Below are positions 44,111-55,446 of a DNA stretch of 64,000 nt, piece after piece. Position 1 is the first letter of the stretch; each line of letters opens with the position of its first letter. The DNA is from Lepeophtheirus salmonis (lineage: Eukaryota; Arthropoda; Copepoda; Siphonostomatoida; Caligidae): contig NC_092584.1 of assembly GCF_016086655.4 (NCBI RefSeq), positions 7,553,907 to 7,617,906 on the forward strand, given 5' to 3'. The notes below the pieces were generated by a model, which was not told the origin of the DNA, did not search any database, and saw nothing but the letters and a program-made list of their open reading frames with translations. Made by a program: the position numbers and the translations under genes.

Positions 44111-47084
44111 GTAAAATACACTCAGTATTTACTCTACATATTAGAAATGAATTATCTTCTCTGCTGTACAAGATCAATAATTATCAATAATAGTAAATTG
44201 TAAATACTTTGTACGGTGGGAATGACCAACGGTTCTCTTTTCCCCGGACGTGTACAATTTTTACATATGTTCCGGGAAAACCGGGTAGTAATTTATTATT
44301 TTCATAAAATGTCTTCGTCTCTGTTGTTTAAATATACTTTCGTAGGAATTAAAATACAATTTAAAATCAGGAAAGACTCAACTCAATTTTCTATTATCTC
44401 TATTTTTTACGTAGTTGAAAAACTGGGGTTAAAAATTACCCCATATTGTAAGTGAATATTACTACATAATACACGCAGTAATCAAGGACTCAAAGTTATC
44501 GTACTGAAATGTGTCTTATTTTTCTAAGTACTTCCTCTTTTTTGAACTCGTAAATATCCTACAAAATTCCTTACAAATACTTGATTGAGTTTAAGACAGG
44601 AAAAAAAAAAATACATTGTTTTGTTAAATTAATCTTAACAACATTAGTGATAGATAATTTCTGATTATTATAGTCAAAATAATGAAATTTAATTATAATT
44701 TCAAAATTATATGACTTATTAATTACTTTTAATGAATTTTAGGTACTTAAAATGTACCCATTAATTTGGAAAAGTTGAGTGGGATACATAGAATAACATC
44801 TGATGTTATATTACTAACAGTGCATATATGTACATTGAATTGAAAAACAAAAAACAAAAAAAATAGTAAAAGAACGGATTTAAATCAAACAAATTAATTA
44901 AATTCATCAAACCTTGATTAAAAATTGAAAAATTTGAGAATACAAGTATGTACATATAACCAATAAATATTGTATTTATTTTCAAGGATATATTTATTCT
45001 GTAGAAAAAAATCTATCGGGATAAAATCTATCTTACAGATTTAAAGCAATTTTATTAAATATACTGAATTTCTTTAGAAAATTAATCATTCAAGAATAAA
45101 AAAAAAATAGTAGATATCATTTGAGAACTAAGAATAATATAAAATATTTCTCGTGTATGAAAGATATTCTACATTATCCATGAGCTCACACACTTTATCC
45201 TTGAATGTTCTCTCCTAAATAATGATAACTGCTTCATTATTGGAAAATTCACCTATGGAAGTTGAAACTACAAAAAATATCCATATGCATAAACTAATAT
45301 TTTCTACAACTTCAATAATATTTGACTTTGATTGAACTCTTGGAATCAATTTGCACTAATAAAGAAAGACTTGGACTTGCAGTAGAAGAACTTTTTTCAT
45401 ATCTTTCATTAGTATTTTTGACAAATCTCAATAAAGAAACTATATACCGGAGCAATGTAACAGTTTATGAATTAATAAGGACCCATGAGTGCATATATAT
45501 TTTGAATTTTTGTTTTTTGTGTGTCTTAGATTCCCAACAACATATACATGTATAATAATTAATAAATTAACTTTATCTTAACCAAATTCTTCAGCTTCAA
45601 CTATAGTAGTTTAATAACAATAATAATACGAATATTTTAAGCCAAAGACTATGATTGGAATGTTGGCAATTTGTGGCTCCCTCCTAGATTTTTTTTCTCC
45701 TTCAAAGGATAATCTTGAAATTTCAGGGTAAGGGTTTTAATTACCGTCATTATAATTATTATTATGCCTCGTTGTATGTATCATTGTTTCATTAATCAAT
45801 CCGTTTTTAATAAGGATCTAACTAACGAACTTACCTTAGTATTTTAGGATGACCATATTTTGATTTCCAAAAAGAGGCTGGATGAATGACTGTGTTAGCT
45901 TTTAGGGAGTATTTACCAAGGCTCTGAACTTGTGTATTTCCTCTATTTTATTGGGACTTGTACTCGTTTAAATTTAGTGCAAATCTGGAGTTTGTTTTCT
46001 ATTCATCGTAAAATTGTATCAAGTTAGAAAACTTCACCCTATCTAAAGAAAAATAGCAATGAAGGATGCAATCATCAATGTTGAGAATCGAACTTAATTC
46101 CAAGAAAAAACGACATACGCAAAGATCCTTCTATATATTCATCAATCGTTTGTGCCCTTGAATACACCCTAGGGTTAATGTCATATTCATAAGTGAATTT
46201 CGAATGCTTGTTCTCACTTAAGAAATTCATTTTTAGTGACCAGAGAGCATCAAAGAAGAATGATATTCTGAATGTAGTCATTTTCTTTAGAGGGAACTGA
46301 AGGCTGATAGACAAATCAACATAGACATATTTCTATACAAGTGTGGCTTGCTAGATTCGGTACTTGGGTTGAAATTACTGTTGTGCACAGGATTTGATCA
46401 TGAGTTTCATGTTGTACTCGAAACTCGGCCTTTATGTTCAAATGGGACTCGATACTTGGTTTTGATGTTCACCTCGGTACTTGGTTAAAAAAAAACTACA
46501 AATAGTGTATTAAAAATCACATCAAAAACATTTGACAGATTTTAGTAATTACGTCAAATAAATTATATATATCCTTCTTTTAATTACTACGTCCATTTGA
46601 CTAAATTGTTCAAAATAATATTTGTATGAATTTCAGGGATCATGGGACCAATAAACCCTTATTTCAGAATTAAAAATATGAGTTTGGAGTTTGAACAGGA
46701 TATGATTTCGTATTTATATAGCAAAAAAATTATTTTTTTATTTTTGATAAAAACTTTTATGTAACAATTATTAATTTACACGAATCTAGGGAATCTAATT
46801 AGCAATCACATCAATTTATTGATGAGCTTGCGTGTGTTATATAAAATAATAGCCAAAATATTATAATTTTGTCATGGACTATATAGATGACTTGAATGTG
46901 GTAGTTCTGCATGAGATCATGTTAACAGTTGAATGTCTCTGCTATACGATATTCTTTGAAAATAAAGATAAAAAGTTTATATGGATTAATATTAAATACC
47001 TTTAAATTGAAATGGAAATCGAAAAAAACAACAAAAAAACCCCACATTTTTGGCAAAAACCTATACATTTGGATCGATGAAATC
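44111..47084. other. Quiet AT-rich DNA upstream of SoxC
   Basis: About 3 kb in which I recognise no transposase or gene, unusually free of mariner remnants for this window. Short imperfect direct repeats occur at 46418-46490 (GACTCGATACTTGGTTTTGA and variants). The frame at 45322-45555 (77 codons) has no domain. Distal regulatory DNA for SoxC could lie here, but no specific site is supportable. Confidence 0.35.
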
Positions 47085-48130
47085 AACATAAAATCCTTAA
47101 TTTTTAATATCCTTATTTAAAATAAAAAGCAAATTCATTTTAGGTCATGTCTTGAGACTTACTCGATATAATTGCCCTCAGTCTCGGTCACAGCCTTGAT
47201 ACATCCTCTAAAGCGAGAGCAGGGCTTGATGACTAGGTCTCTGGGGATGGATACGAAGTGTTTCTTGATGGAAATCTCCAGACCAGCTGCGTGGGGACGT
47301 CTATTAGTATGTACCTCAAGGTAGCAGTTGACAAAATAATCCATTGGATTAATATCGAGGCTGCTGCGGAGGGGGACTAGTACTTGGTCGCGAGGTCGTA
47401 GAAGTTATCTTCAAGCTATGCAAGATACCTTTTGGACACATGGTAGGGGGCAGAGTATTTTTGCCACTACCAAAGGCGGGGCCTAGCCACCTAGGTGATT
47501 CGGGTGTCACAAATTGCCCTCAGTCTCGGTCACAGCCTTGATACATCCTCTAAAGCGAGAGCAGGGCTTGATGACTAGGTCTCATGGGATGGATACGAAG
47601 TATTTCTTGATGGAAACCTCCAGACCACCTGCTTGGGGACGTGTATTAGTATGTGCCTCTAGGTAGCAGTTGACAAAATAATCCATGGGATTAATATCGA
47701 GGCTGCTGCGGAGGGGGAACTAGTACTTGGTCGCGAGGTCGTAGAAGTTATCTTCAAGCTATGCAAGATACCTTTTGGACACATGGTAGGGGGCAGAGTA
47801 TTTTTGCCACTACCAAGGGCGGGGCCTAGCCACCTAGGTTATCCAGGTGTCACATGATGCTCCATCACTCCTTTTCGGAGACTGTCAATGATGGTCCGTA
47901 CCTTTTTGATGAACTTTATGTCACTGACCTACCTGGAGTCGTGTTGTTACCTCTGCGGCCTTGAAATGGTACTCCAGGGATTCTTCGAATCCTCCAGTTT
48001 CTTCCTGGTTTTCTAGATGTAGTGCATTGTCATCATAATGGTATTACGACTTCACGGTTGCTGATTCTTCTCTGATTAATAATTAGATACATAATTGCAG
48101 AGCATCTCTGTTCAAATTCAGTTAAATGAA
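47085..48130 (-). pseudogene. mariner family D remnant with internal tandem duplication
   Basis: Minus strand. The C-terminal frame 47344-47159 reads MDYFVNCYLEVHTNRRPHAA (third catalytic aspartate in the leading MDYF) and then FVSIPRDLVIKPCSRFRGCI, ending TETEGNYIE, a DD37D-type mariner tail. The segment is present twice (47171-47512 and 47513-47854). N-terminal traces (INQRRISNREV, RKKLEDSKNPWEYHFK-like) lie at 47930-48110. The core between N-terminus and tail is deleted. The 3' flank AATCCTTAATTTTTAAT...TTCATTTTAGGTCAT (47092-47146) matches 54780-54837 downstream of the other family D copy. Confidence 0.75.
47171..47854. repeat. 342-bp tandem duplication
   Basis: 47171-47512 and 47513-47854 are head-to-tail copies, from ATTGCCCTCAGTCTCGGTCA to ...GGTGTCAC. 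Only scattered substitutions and one or two small indels separate them (by eye about 95% identical). It lies within the family D mariner. Confidence 0.9.
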
Positions 48131-48229
48131 TCTCCGGCACCTCCTGGTATACGGGGTCGCTCAGGTAAATCCAAACCAACTTTAACTGCATCCTGATCAA
48201 TAAGGGAAGCAATTAGAGATTTTTATTTT

Positions 48230-48660
48230 ATTTACAAGTTCCAATAGAACAAAAGAAAAAAATCATTCAATATGTCCGCCATCTTTGATACGTGAACTAA
48301 AGGATTTGCAGGTCTTGACAACGTCTACGGGGGACACTTTGTTATAGTACTTGATAATGGAGGCTTTTGTTATAGTTCGCAGAAACCTTCCTCTCTAACT
48401 CTCCCTAAAAGAACTAATCTATGGCATTCATATCCGGGGAGTTAGAAGGCCAGATCTAATTTGTTTTGACTAAAAAGTTGCGCAACTAACTTAAGGCTAA
48501 GGCTCAACCTCTCACTTAAAAATTTAAATAAACGAGTTAAATAACTTACTTATTCTTCAGAATTTAGTTAAAGATGGTCCGGATTTACCTGAACGACACT
48601 GAATTTCTTCCATTCTGATGAAAGTAGACTGAAGATATGAGTTATGTCTGTATATTTTGG
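48230..48660 (-). pseudogene. mariner transposase C-terminal fragment
   Basis: Minus strand: FLVKTN-stop-IWPSNSPDMNAID, the WPxxSPDxNxxD third catalytic block, then GELERKVSANYNKSLHYQVL and a degraded tail. The sequence is riddled with stops. The N-terminus was not found. Confidence 0.65.
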
Positions 48661-49039
48661 GGGATAAAAAATGGTATGACAACGACAATTGGTTCCAAGG
48701 TGACCCAAAGAGGGCGTGGATTTCATCGTCAAGCCTTTAATATCTTATATTCATAAAATGAAGTTTGTCAGTTTGTTTGTTCGCCCATGGATGACGCCTT
48801 TTTATCAATAAGCGTGTGAAGCTTATCATAATAGAGAAATAAAACCCATGGGATCATATATTTTTTGGCTTGTGAATCCTAAGCATCTTTTAGAATATGA
48901 GTTATTTTGTTGTACAGTGATACTTTATTTTCTGAAGCTGTTATCAACTACTATTTCCTTTTTAAGAGAAGGGCATATTTATATAGTAACTACGTATTAG
49001 TGGATCATAAAAAACGGAGAGTATCAGGAAGTATTTGTT
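48661..49039. other. AT-rich intergenic, no feature
   Basis: Nothing recognisable. Confidence 0.35.
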
Positions 49040-49510
49040 GAGGACAATGATGAAAATCCAGTGAAAAATAGGTATTAAAAAAGAAAACGAAAATCAACAT
49101 GGTAACCCTGAAAATTTGAAGAATGTTTATTAGGAGAGAAAGAATAATGATCATGACGTTCATTACATAAGTTCTAATCAGCTGTGACAAGAGAGGAAGG
49201 AGACAACGATATAAACAAGGAATTTGCCAGAATTACTCCGATGTCGAACCCCAATTCTACTCTCAGCCCAAAAAGGACTTACAATTATATCTCTGCGACA
49301 AACCAACCTTGAAAGTTACTCTCCGTCATTTATGAGACCACTCAAACGTTCAATCATGTTTTGAATATAATTTAATCTATTATATAGGTTATAGGATATT
49401 CATTACTTAGGAATTAAATAATACTGACAACTGCTAATGAAAAAAAATCTATCTTTATATTACCAAAAAAATGATGTAAAAAAACACACCAGATTTACAT
49501 AATTGGTTGA
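49040..49510 (+). repeat. Dispersed repeat R1, copy 4
   Basis: GAAAATCAACATGGTAACCC, AATTTGAAGAATGTTTATTA, GATCATGACGTTCATTAC, AATCAGCTGTGACAAGAG, TTCTACTCTCAGCCCAAAAA, GGACTTACAATTATATCTCT, AATCATGTTTTGAATATAAT, GGAATTAAATAATACTGACA. Ends near ACACACCAGATTTACATAAT. Confidence 0.72.
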
Positions 49511-49599
49511 AGAGTTGTTTCTATATTAATAAAGGAAGTATATAATTGACTCCATACTTCCTTTTGTCCTTAAAAGTCCGATTCCGTAACTCTAATCGG

Positions 49600-49780
49600 T
49601 TTCAAAAAAGTTGTCTGGAAATCCAATTCTCGAAACTGTGGATAACATAATTGAAATCGTCGAGTCCGACCGTCACTTAACACTGTTTTGATTGCCAAGG
49701 AATTAAAAATTGGAAATGGAAATTTAAAAAAATAAAAAAAACATTAAAAATCATAGATTTTTTAGTACTACTTCTAATAA
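49600..49780 (+). pseudogene. mariner transposase N-terminal fragment (sister of 14770)
   Basis: ETVDNIIEIVESDRHLT matches the VDkIxEIVExDRHVS segment just after the first helix-turn-helix of classic mariners, and an AAGGAATTAAAAATT (KELKI) stretch follows. The catalytic domain is missing. The AT-rich sequence immediately downstream also resembles that at 15050, so both copies lost the same part. Confidence 0.65.
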
Positions 49781-49979
49781 ATAATAGGTTGGGAAAACGT
49801 AATTTGATATTTCCCGCCTTTATTAACCAGATATATTAGGTGTATTATTCTGATAAAAATTAATTTAAGTTTTTTTATCAGTGTGACAAATATATAACAC
49901 AAAAAAGAAGAAGAAATGCCTCTAACTAATTAATTGTGCTAATTATAAGATAATGTTAAATTAAATATACAGAAGTGAA

Positions 49980-50290
49980 ATATATGACCCAAATAATAAC
50001 GAGTGGGACAAAAGTCCCGCTACCATTTTGATATCTTAATCGTCCAGTGCATAACAAAACCACAGTTTATCGTTTACATGCGAATTTTCGACAACGAACG
50101 GTAACTCTGTAAATATGGCATAGCAGACCAGAAATATCAATTCTCGATCTGGAAGACGACAAAAATGCAATTAGAACTCGTCTGGACGACAACGAACGTC
50201 TCGTAACTCTGTAAATGTGTCTCTGGTGTGCGATAGTGCTGTAGAGTATCCAGAAATATCAATTCAGAGACGTTCTTCCCAGTTACACAT
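49980..50290. repeat. Imperfect direct duplication
   Basis: CGACAACGAACG-GTAACTCTGTAAAT ... CCAGAAATATCAATTC occurs at about 50090-50144 and again at about 50190-50277, the second with extra internal bases. The element class is unknown. Confidence 0.5.
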
Positions 50291-51369
50291 TTCTGCATGC
50301 AATTTAAGTCAAATTTTGAAGACTGATGTGAAAATGTTCACGTGCAAAATGTAATTAGACCATAAGTTGCTACCGAGAGATCATGATCAACGAATTGAGT
50401 ACTGTCTGTTGAAATTTAATATTTTTCGTCTATTTTCGAATTGCGGTCACCATTTAGCAGATATAATTTTCGAATTATAACAAAAAAAAACAAAAAAAAA
50501 CTAACGACCAAATAAACTTTTTATGAAAACCAAACTAACTTATCTTTTCTTTGATTATTGTTATAGGCAATCAAAATATTAGAAGGACATCCCCCCTCCC
50601 GTTATTTAATTATAATGAATAAGATAATTACTTGATTCTTACCACTGGTATGTTCTATGTTATATTTTTTAGGAATATTTTGTCTACATAAATTCAAACT
50701 GATAAAGAAACTTTAATTAATTTTTAACAGAATAAAATTATTCATAAACATTTGTCTCAAAAATACTCAATGTCAAAAATATAAACTAATTAAGAAGATA
50801 TGATCTGAAAAACAAGTTAAGATTTTGCAACATACCTTTAAGCAAATTTAAAGTATCAATTTTTCTAATAAAAAGGGGTAAATGTTAAGTTATGAAAATT
50901 GAGGGCTATTATTTATCGTATTATTATATTTCCACCAAATACTGGGAAATAATTTTTTAAATAACTCTATCCCTTTCGTAAATAATAAATGTATAGTCAA
51001 ATTTAAATATTTTTATACTATTAATTAATTAATTTTAATCTATTCCAGCCCTGACATATTTTGAACTTTCATTTTCTCCCATTTTATCATTATCACTAAT
51101 AGTGCGCTGGTTGTTTTTTAAAGCCAGCAGCAACTATTTTTCGTTTTTAAAATTCCAAAACATATCCAAATTAAAAAAATAAATAAATATCTGAGATAGT
51201 AAGTAATGAACGAGATAGTTTTGGATGTATAATGATGAAATACACAACCCAAGTCCTGGGATAAAAGTCAACTCCCACATCAGTAAATCGTTGTACTTTT
51301 TTAATAGAAATATGCGACATCTGACATATTTTATGAAGTAATTAAATGTAGGATTTTAATGGAATTTGT
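50291..51369. other. AT-rich intergenic, no feature
   Basis: No frame or repeat worth calling. Confidence 0.4.
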
Positions 51370-51975
51370 TATAGGTATAAACCCCCAGGAAAAGGGGATC
51401 CTCAGAGAGAACCCCTGATTAATACGTCATTAGCTCATATATAAGATGACGTCTTTTAGCAAGGATTCCTATTTGGTACGGGTTTTGCGTCCAATGTGTA
51501 CACGTTGAAAAAAGTTTTGGGATCCCATCATATAATATTGTTTCGGGCTTTATTTAGGACTATGGACCACGGTATAGTCCAGTCCCACATATCGGTCCTT
51601 AAAGAAGGTAAAGTCGATCCCTCGTGACATAATTGAGAATATTTCCTATGAAAACGAGATCCTGGGATCCCTGAAGAGAACTCCTAATGTTTTCGACATT
51701 AGCTGATACATACGATGTCGTCTTTTAGAAAATATTGCTCTTTGGGACGGATTTTGTGTGCGATGCCTACACTTTCTCAAAATTTAGAACGGTCCAGTCC
51801 ATTCAAGTTGTCAATGTATGGAAAAAGTAAAATCAATACCCGAAAAAGTAGAGGGATACACCATAATGAATACGTCATTAACACATATATATGACGACGT
51901 CATTTAGAAAATGTAGATCCTTGGGATGGAACTAACGTCTGATATGTACACCTTATTACGATTGGGGATAAGCCG
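51370..51975. repeat. Degenerate tandem array with CRE-like ACGTCA motifs
   Basis: Three diverged units. Each contains (T)ACGTCATTA or GACATTAGCT, then ATAAGATGACGTCTTTTAG / ACGATGTCGTCTTTTAGAAA / ATGACGACGTCATTTAGAAA. These are followed by TTGG(T/G)ACGGNTTTTGNGTSYGAT and TGTACAC. The shared CATTA anchors are at 51428, 51697 and 51876. Interunit sequence also matches (GGTATAGTCCAGTCC and ACGGTCCAGTCCATT). Confidence 0.65.
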
Positions 51976-52594
51976 TCAATTTTTTTTTTTGGATTGATAC
52001 AGCCTTAGGAGTTTGTATTCATCGAAATTCAGACAAGGTTACATATTTTTCGTGTGAAAACTTTCAAAGATTATTCAAACTCATTGAAATTCCCAATTGA
52101 TTTCAATTATCTCATAAATTAAGCCTTAATTATACCATTCGGCAACGTCACCCCTTCATAAAGACAACGATAATAAAAAGGAAAATAATAATAAAAAAGT
52201 CTTAAAATTAATCCACACTCTGTGAAAACCTGATTTGCACAATTAATATACATATATATTATGTACATGCAAACCTTTCTGCAAAATAAACCATAAAATC
52301 TATTGTTTTATGGGTTCTTTCTTGTTGAAAAATCACTAAAGGAATCAGAGGGTGTTGCCAGATCAAAAAAGTTCATAAAGTAAAGGCTAACATTCCAATA
52401 AAAATAATAATGACTCCATTTTTCTCTGTATCTAAAAATCCCCATTTGGGGGAGCCTCAAAAACATGTATTCAACCCTATAAAGCCATACATATCATATT
52501 TGATATGTACAAAGGGGTTAGGAAAAGCAGGAAATACCATCACTAAATTACACAAAAACATGATTTTTATTGGATCAAGAAAAATGACATTTTT
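51976..52594. other. Intergenic, no feature
   Basis: Nothing recognisable. The 71-codon frame at 52410-52625 overlaps the mariner tail on the opposite strand. Confidence 0.35.
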
Positions 52595-53000
52595 TATTAA
52601 TTATGTACTCCTTCACAAGCAATAATAGCCTTAATACGCTGGTAAATAGATTTAAGTACAACTCTTAACGATGAAGGCCGTGTCCAGGCACACTTTCATG
52701 GAGGCAGCCCAAATTTGGATGAGAGGTCGACAGATATTCTTCTCAAAGATCCAAAAAATGCAAATTTCAGGGAGTTGAAAACAAGGCCGTATGAGGCCCG
52801 TATGGATGCCGGCCAGACATTACCCGTATTGTTGCAGGAGAAGTTTTGCTTCTTCTTGGCTGTATAGGGTTGACTTTTCGATGTTATAGGCTGTCCAGAG
52901 GGAGATATCAACAGTCTATGTAGTCTTCTTGCCCCTGACTCCAGCGTAAAGAGGACCGTACACTCGTTACCTCTTTGGTACATTTTTACAACTGGTCACC
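52595..53000 (-). pseudogene. mariner transposase fragment (family E)
   Basis: Minus frame 52983-52696. SGARRLHRLLISPSGQP is shared with 34120-34210. Next come QPYTAKKKQNFSCNNTGNVW (region after the second catalytic motif) and PASIRASYGLVFNSLKFAFF (degraded SPDLNPLDFAFW, third aspartate replaced). The C-terminus, PNLG...IKAIIACEGVHN-like, can be followed with frame changes to about 52600. The second aspartate is deleted. Confidence 0.7.
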
Positions 53001-53519
53001 TGGGATATAAACAAAAGTCGGTATTTTTTTTTTGTTTCAGGGATCGATTTATTGCTTGATGAAACCTAGTAATTAAAAAAGAATAACAGGATGAAATGGT
53101 AAGTAAATGCTACTGCAAGATTTGAGTCTACAATTTCTAAGTGTTAAAATCTTAAATTTGAGCAGTTTAACATTTTTTTTCTACCTAAAACTTTATGGGA
53201 TGCAAATGGAAATATAAAAACAATAGGTTATCTAATAGGATAAGTCCAAATTTTTTACTTTTGACGTTTCAGTGCTTTTTGAAAAATTAAAAAACCTAAT
53301 TCTGGAGATGTTATATGGAAAAAAACAAGAATGTTTTTTTTTTAAATAAACATCCGCAAAAACCATTCATTTAATTACTTTGAATTGATAAAAAATAATC
53401 AGTTCCACTCCAGTCCAATGTTCACTACTCATTCATAAAAAAGTTCATGGAAGGGAAGCAAAATATCGATTGTTAATTAATGTTAACTTTATCATTGATT
53501 TAACGATTCTTTTTACTTT
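53001..53519. other. AT-rich intergenic, no feature
   Basis: Nothing recognisable. Confidence 0.35.
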
Positions 53520-53950
53520 CCAGGCCAGTCATCGTTTGTGCATAGGCAAACTACTGTAAACATTTCATTATCTTGTCACCATGAGGGAGCAAGAAGCCCA
53601 AAGTTGATCTCAGATCGTCTAGATGCTAAAGTTGAGGCTCCAGAAGCTTGCATTTTCAAGGTCACCAAGGTCAAAAATGATGGAAGGACCTCTCCTGGAA
53701 AACAAGAAGTAGATAACACAATTTAAGTTGGAAGTCTGTAGTTCCCGTACGTCTTGGAGAAGAAAATCACAGTGGAGCCCACCAAATTGATCCTTGTCAA
53801 CGATTCTAGGTCCAACAGGAGAGGTATGAAAGGCGAATTGGGACTTTCATCATATACAAAGACCCCACACCAGCTTCTGACAAGGCCATAAAGGCTTGAG
53901 AGGCCATGTTTTGATATCCAACTCTGAATATATGAGAGACTTGGGTAATT
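53520..53950 (+). pseudogene. mariner transposase N-terminal fragment
   Basis: A frame-shifted plus-strand reading gives DRLDAKVEAPEACIFKVTKV (first helix-turn-helix), then ITVDPTKSILVNDS and LGLSSYTKTPHQLLT. The last matches the mariner linker LGLKSYVRTPRHLLT. The catalytic region is absent. Confidence 0.7.
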
Positions 53951-54779
53951 TGAGCAGGTTTTTACGCTAGTTCACTATGCTTATAACTTTTGGTTTTTTA
54001 TAACTTTGTTTCATAGATTTATTACAACCTATTTGGACGAATATGTCTAGCCTGTTAAAATCAAATCATTATACCTATACATTTCTGCACTATATAATGT
54101 CTCCTTACTAATGAAAAAAGGTTTAACTTTCCGTATGACTGAGTTAAGTTGATCACTATGGAGGGGAAATACGATCATTCTTTAAAAAAACAAAAAAAAC
54201 ACATAGAACCATAACCATTGTAAAAAATAAATAATTTTAAAATTGTCAATGTTTTTGCTATTTTATTTTCTACATATATAAATTTGATTGAGGAGTTAAT
54301 ATTCCTTTGTTCTGAGTTACACAAAAAAGTGAGCGATTTTTTGCAACTTTTTGAAACCAAATATGTCTTGTTTCAGAAATATGGCCTTGCCATTATTGTT
54401 AAAGGTTATTTGTATTTTTACCCCACCCACGCCTTGTTTTAAACTCTTCCTATGACGTGCTAAAATTCACCATTGTACTTGCAAATTAATGTATTAACGC
54501 CATGAGAAATGGATTTTGTATTCTAAAATGTATTTCCATTTCATATAAACATAAATTTATACATGAAGTTAACTGATTTCGCTTTCGACTTTCTTCTCCT
54601 ACAAAATTCCATGACTCAAAAACTGATTGAAGAATTTTCATTGCAAGTGAGACATAGCGAGCGGAAACTGCCCAGATGATACCTCTCAACTCATCTTCTC
54701 GGAAAGGCTTATAGGTAATTAGTCAGCTGGAAATGATGGCTTTACTTTATCTACAGGCCTCAAAGAGGAAATCGAAATA
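53951..54779. other. AT-rich intergenic, no gene recognised
   Basis: The minus frame at 54486-54689 (67 codons) has no recognisable domain. Confidence 0.35.
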
Positions 54780-55110
54780 AAATCCTTAATTTTTAATAAT
54801 TTTATTTTAAATAAGAAACAAATTCATTTTAGGTCATTTTTCTTGAGACTTACTCGCTATAATTTCCCTTAGCATCGATATGGCCTCTAAAGTGGAAGCA
54901 GGCCTTGATGGCGAGATACCTGGGCATAGATACGAAGTTATCCTTAATGGGGGACACCAAACTTGCCTTACCTCCGTGGGAACATCTATTAGTGTGTGCC
55001 TCAAGGTATCCCCAGGCTAAAGAATCCATTAGATTAATATTGTGGCTACTGGGGAGGGAGGATTGGTTTATGGTCACGAGTTGAACTCGTAGCAGTTCTT
55101 TTTCAAAGTC
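54780..55110 (-). pseudogene. mariner family D C-terminal fragment, copy 2
   Basis: Minus frame 55077-54850: SLPSSHNINLMDSLAWGYLE (third catalytic block), AHTNRCSHGGKASLVSPIKD and FVSMPRYLAIKACFHFRGHI, ending KGNYSE. This is a clear relative of the tail at 47159-47344. The downstream flank matches 47092-47146, so the homology covers the 3' end of the element. Confidence 0.78.
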
Positions 55111-55145
55111 CTTCTAGCACGCTTAAAGACCCCCCCTGCCCCTGT

Positions 55146-55328
55146 TTAATGTTTATCATTTATCCCCCTTCCGATGACATCGTTCTTATTTTCCCACTCA
55201 TAGGGAGGGCCAAAGGCTTGATATACAGTGCTTAGCGTCAATTCACAGCTACATGAAACTTTAGTGGACCACTTTAGTGTGCCACAGGAGGATTTAGTCA
55301 ATTTTCCATTTTTGACCATAAGTTTCAT
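55146..55328 (-). other. Orphan open frame, 60 codons, unrecognised
   Basis: The composition (LTKSSCGTLKWSTKVSCSCE, YQAFGPPYEWENKNDVIG) is more protein-like than the surrounding AT-rich frames. I cannot assign a family. It might be a host exon, a retained piece of a transposon, or chance. Confidence 0.2.
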
Positions 55329-55446
55329 TCCTGCCGTCTATTCGTTCCCTACAAAAATCGGATATGAGTATGACAATTATACGAATATTGAAAAGGACTA
55401 CATTTTAATAATAAATAAAAACCATCAACTATTGAAAACTAAATAA

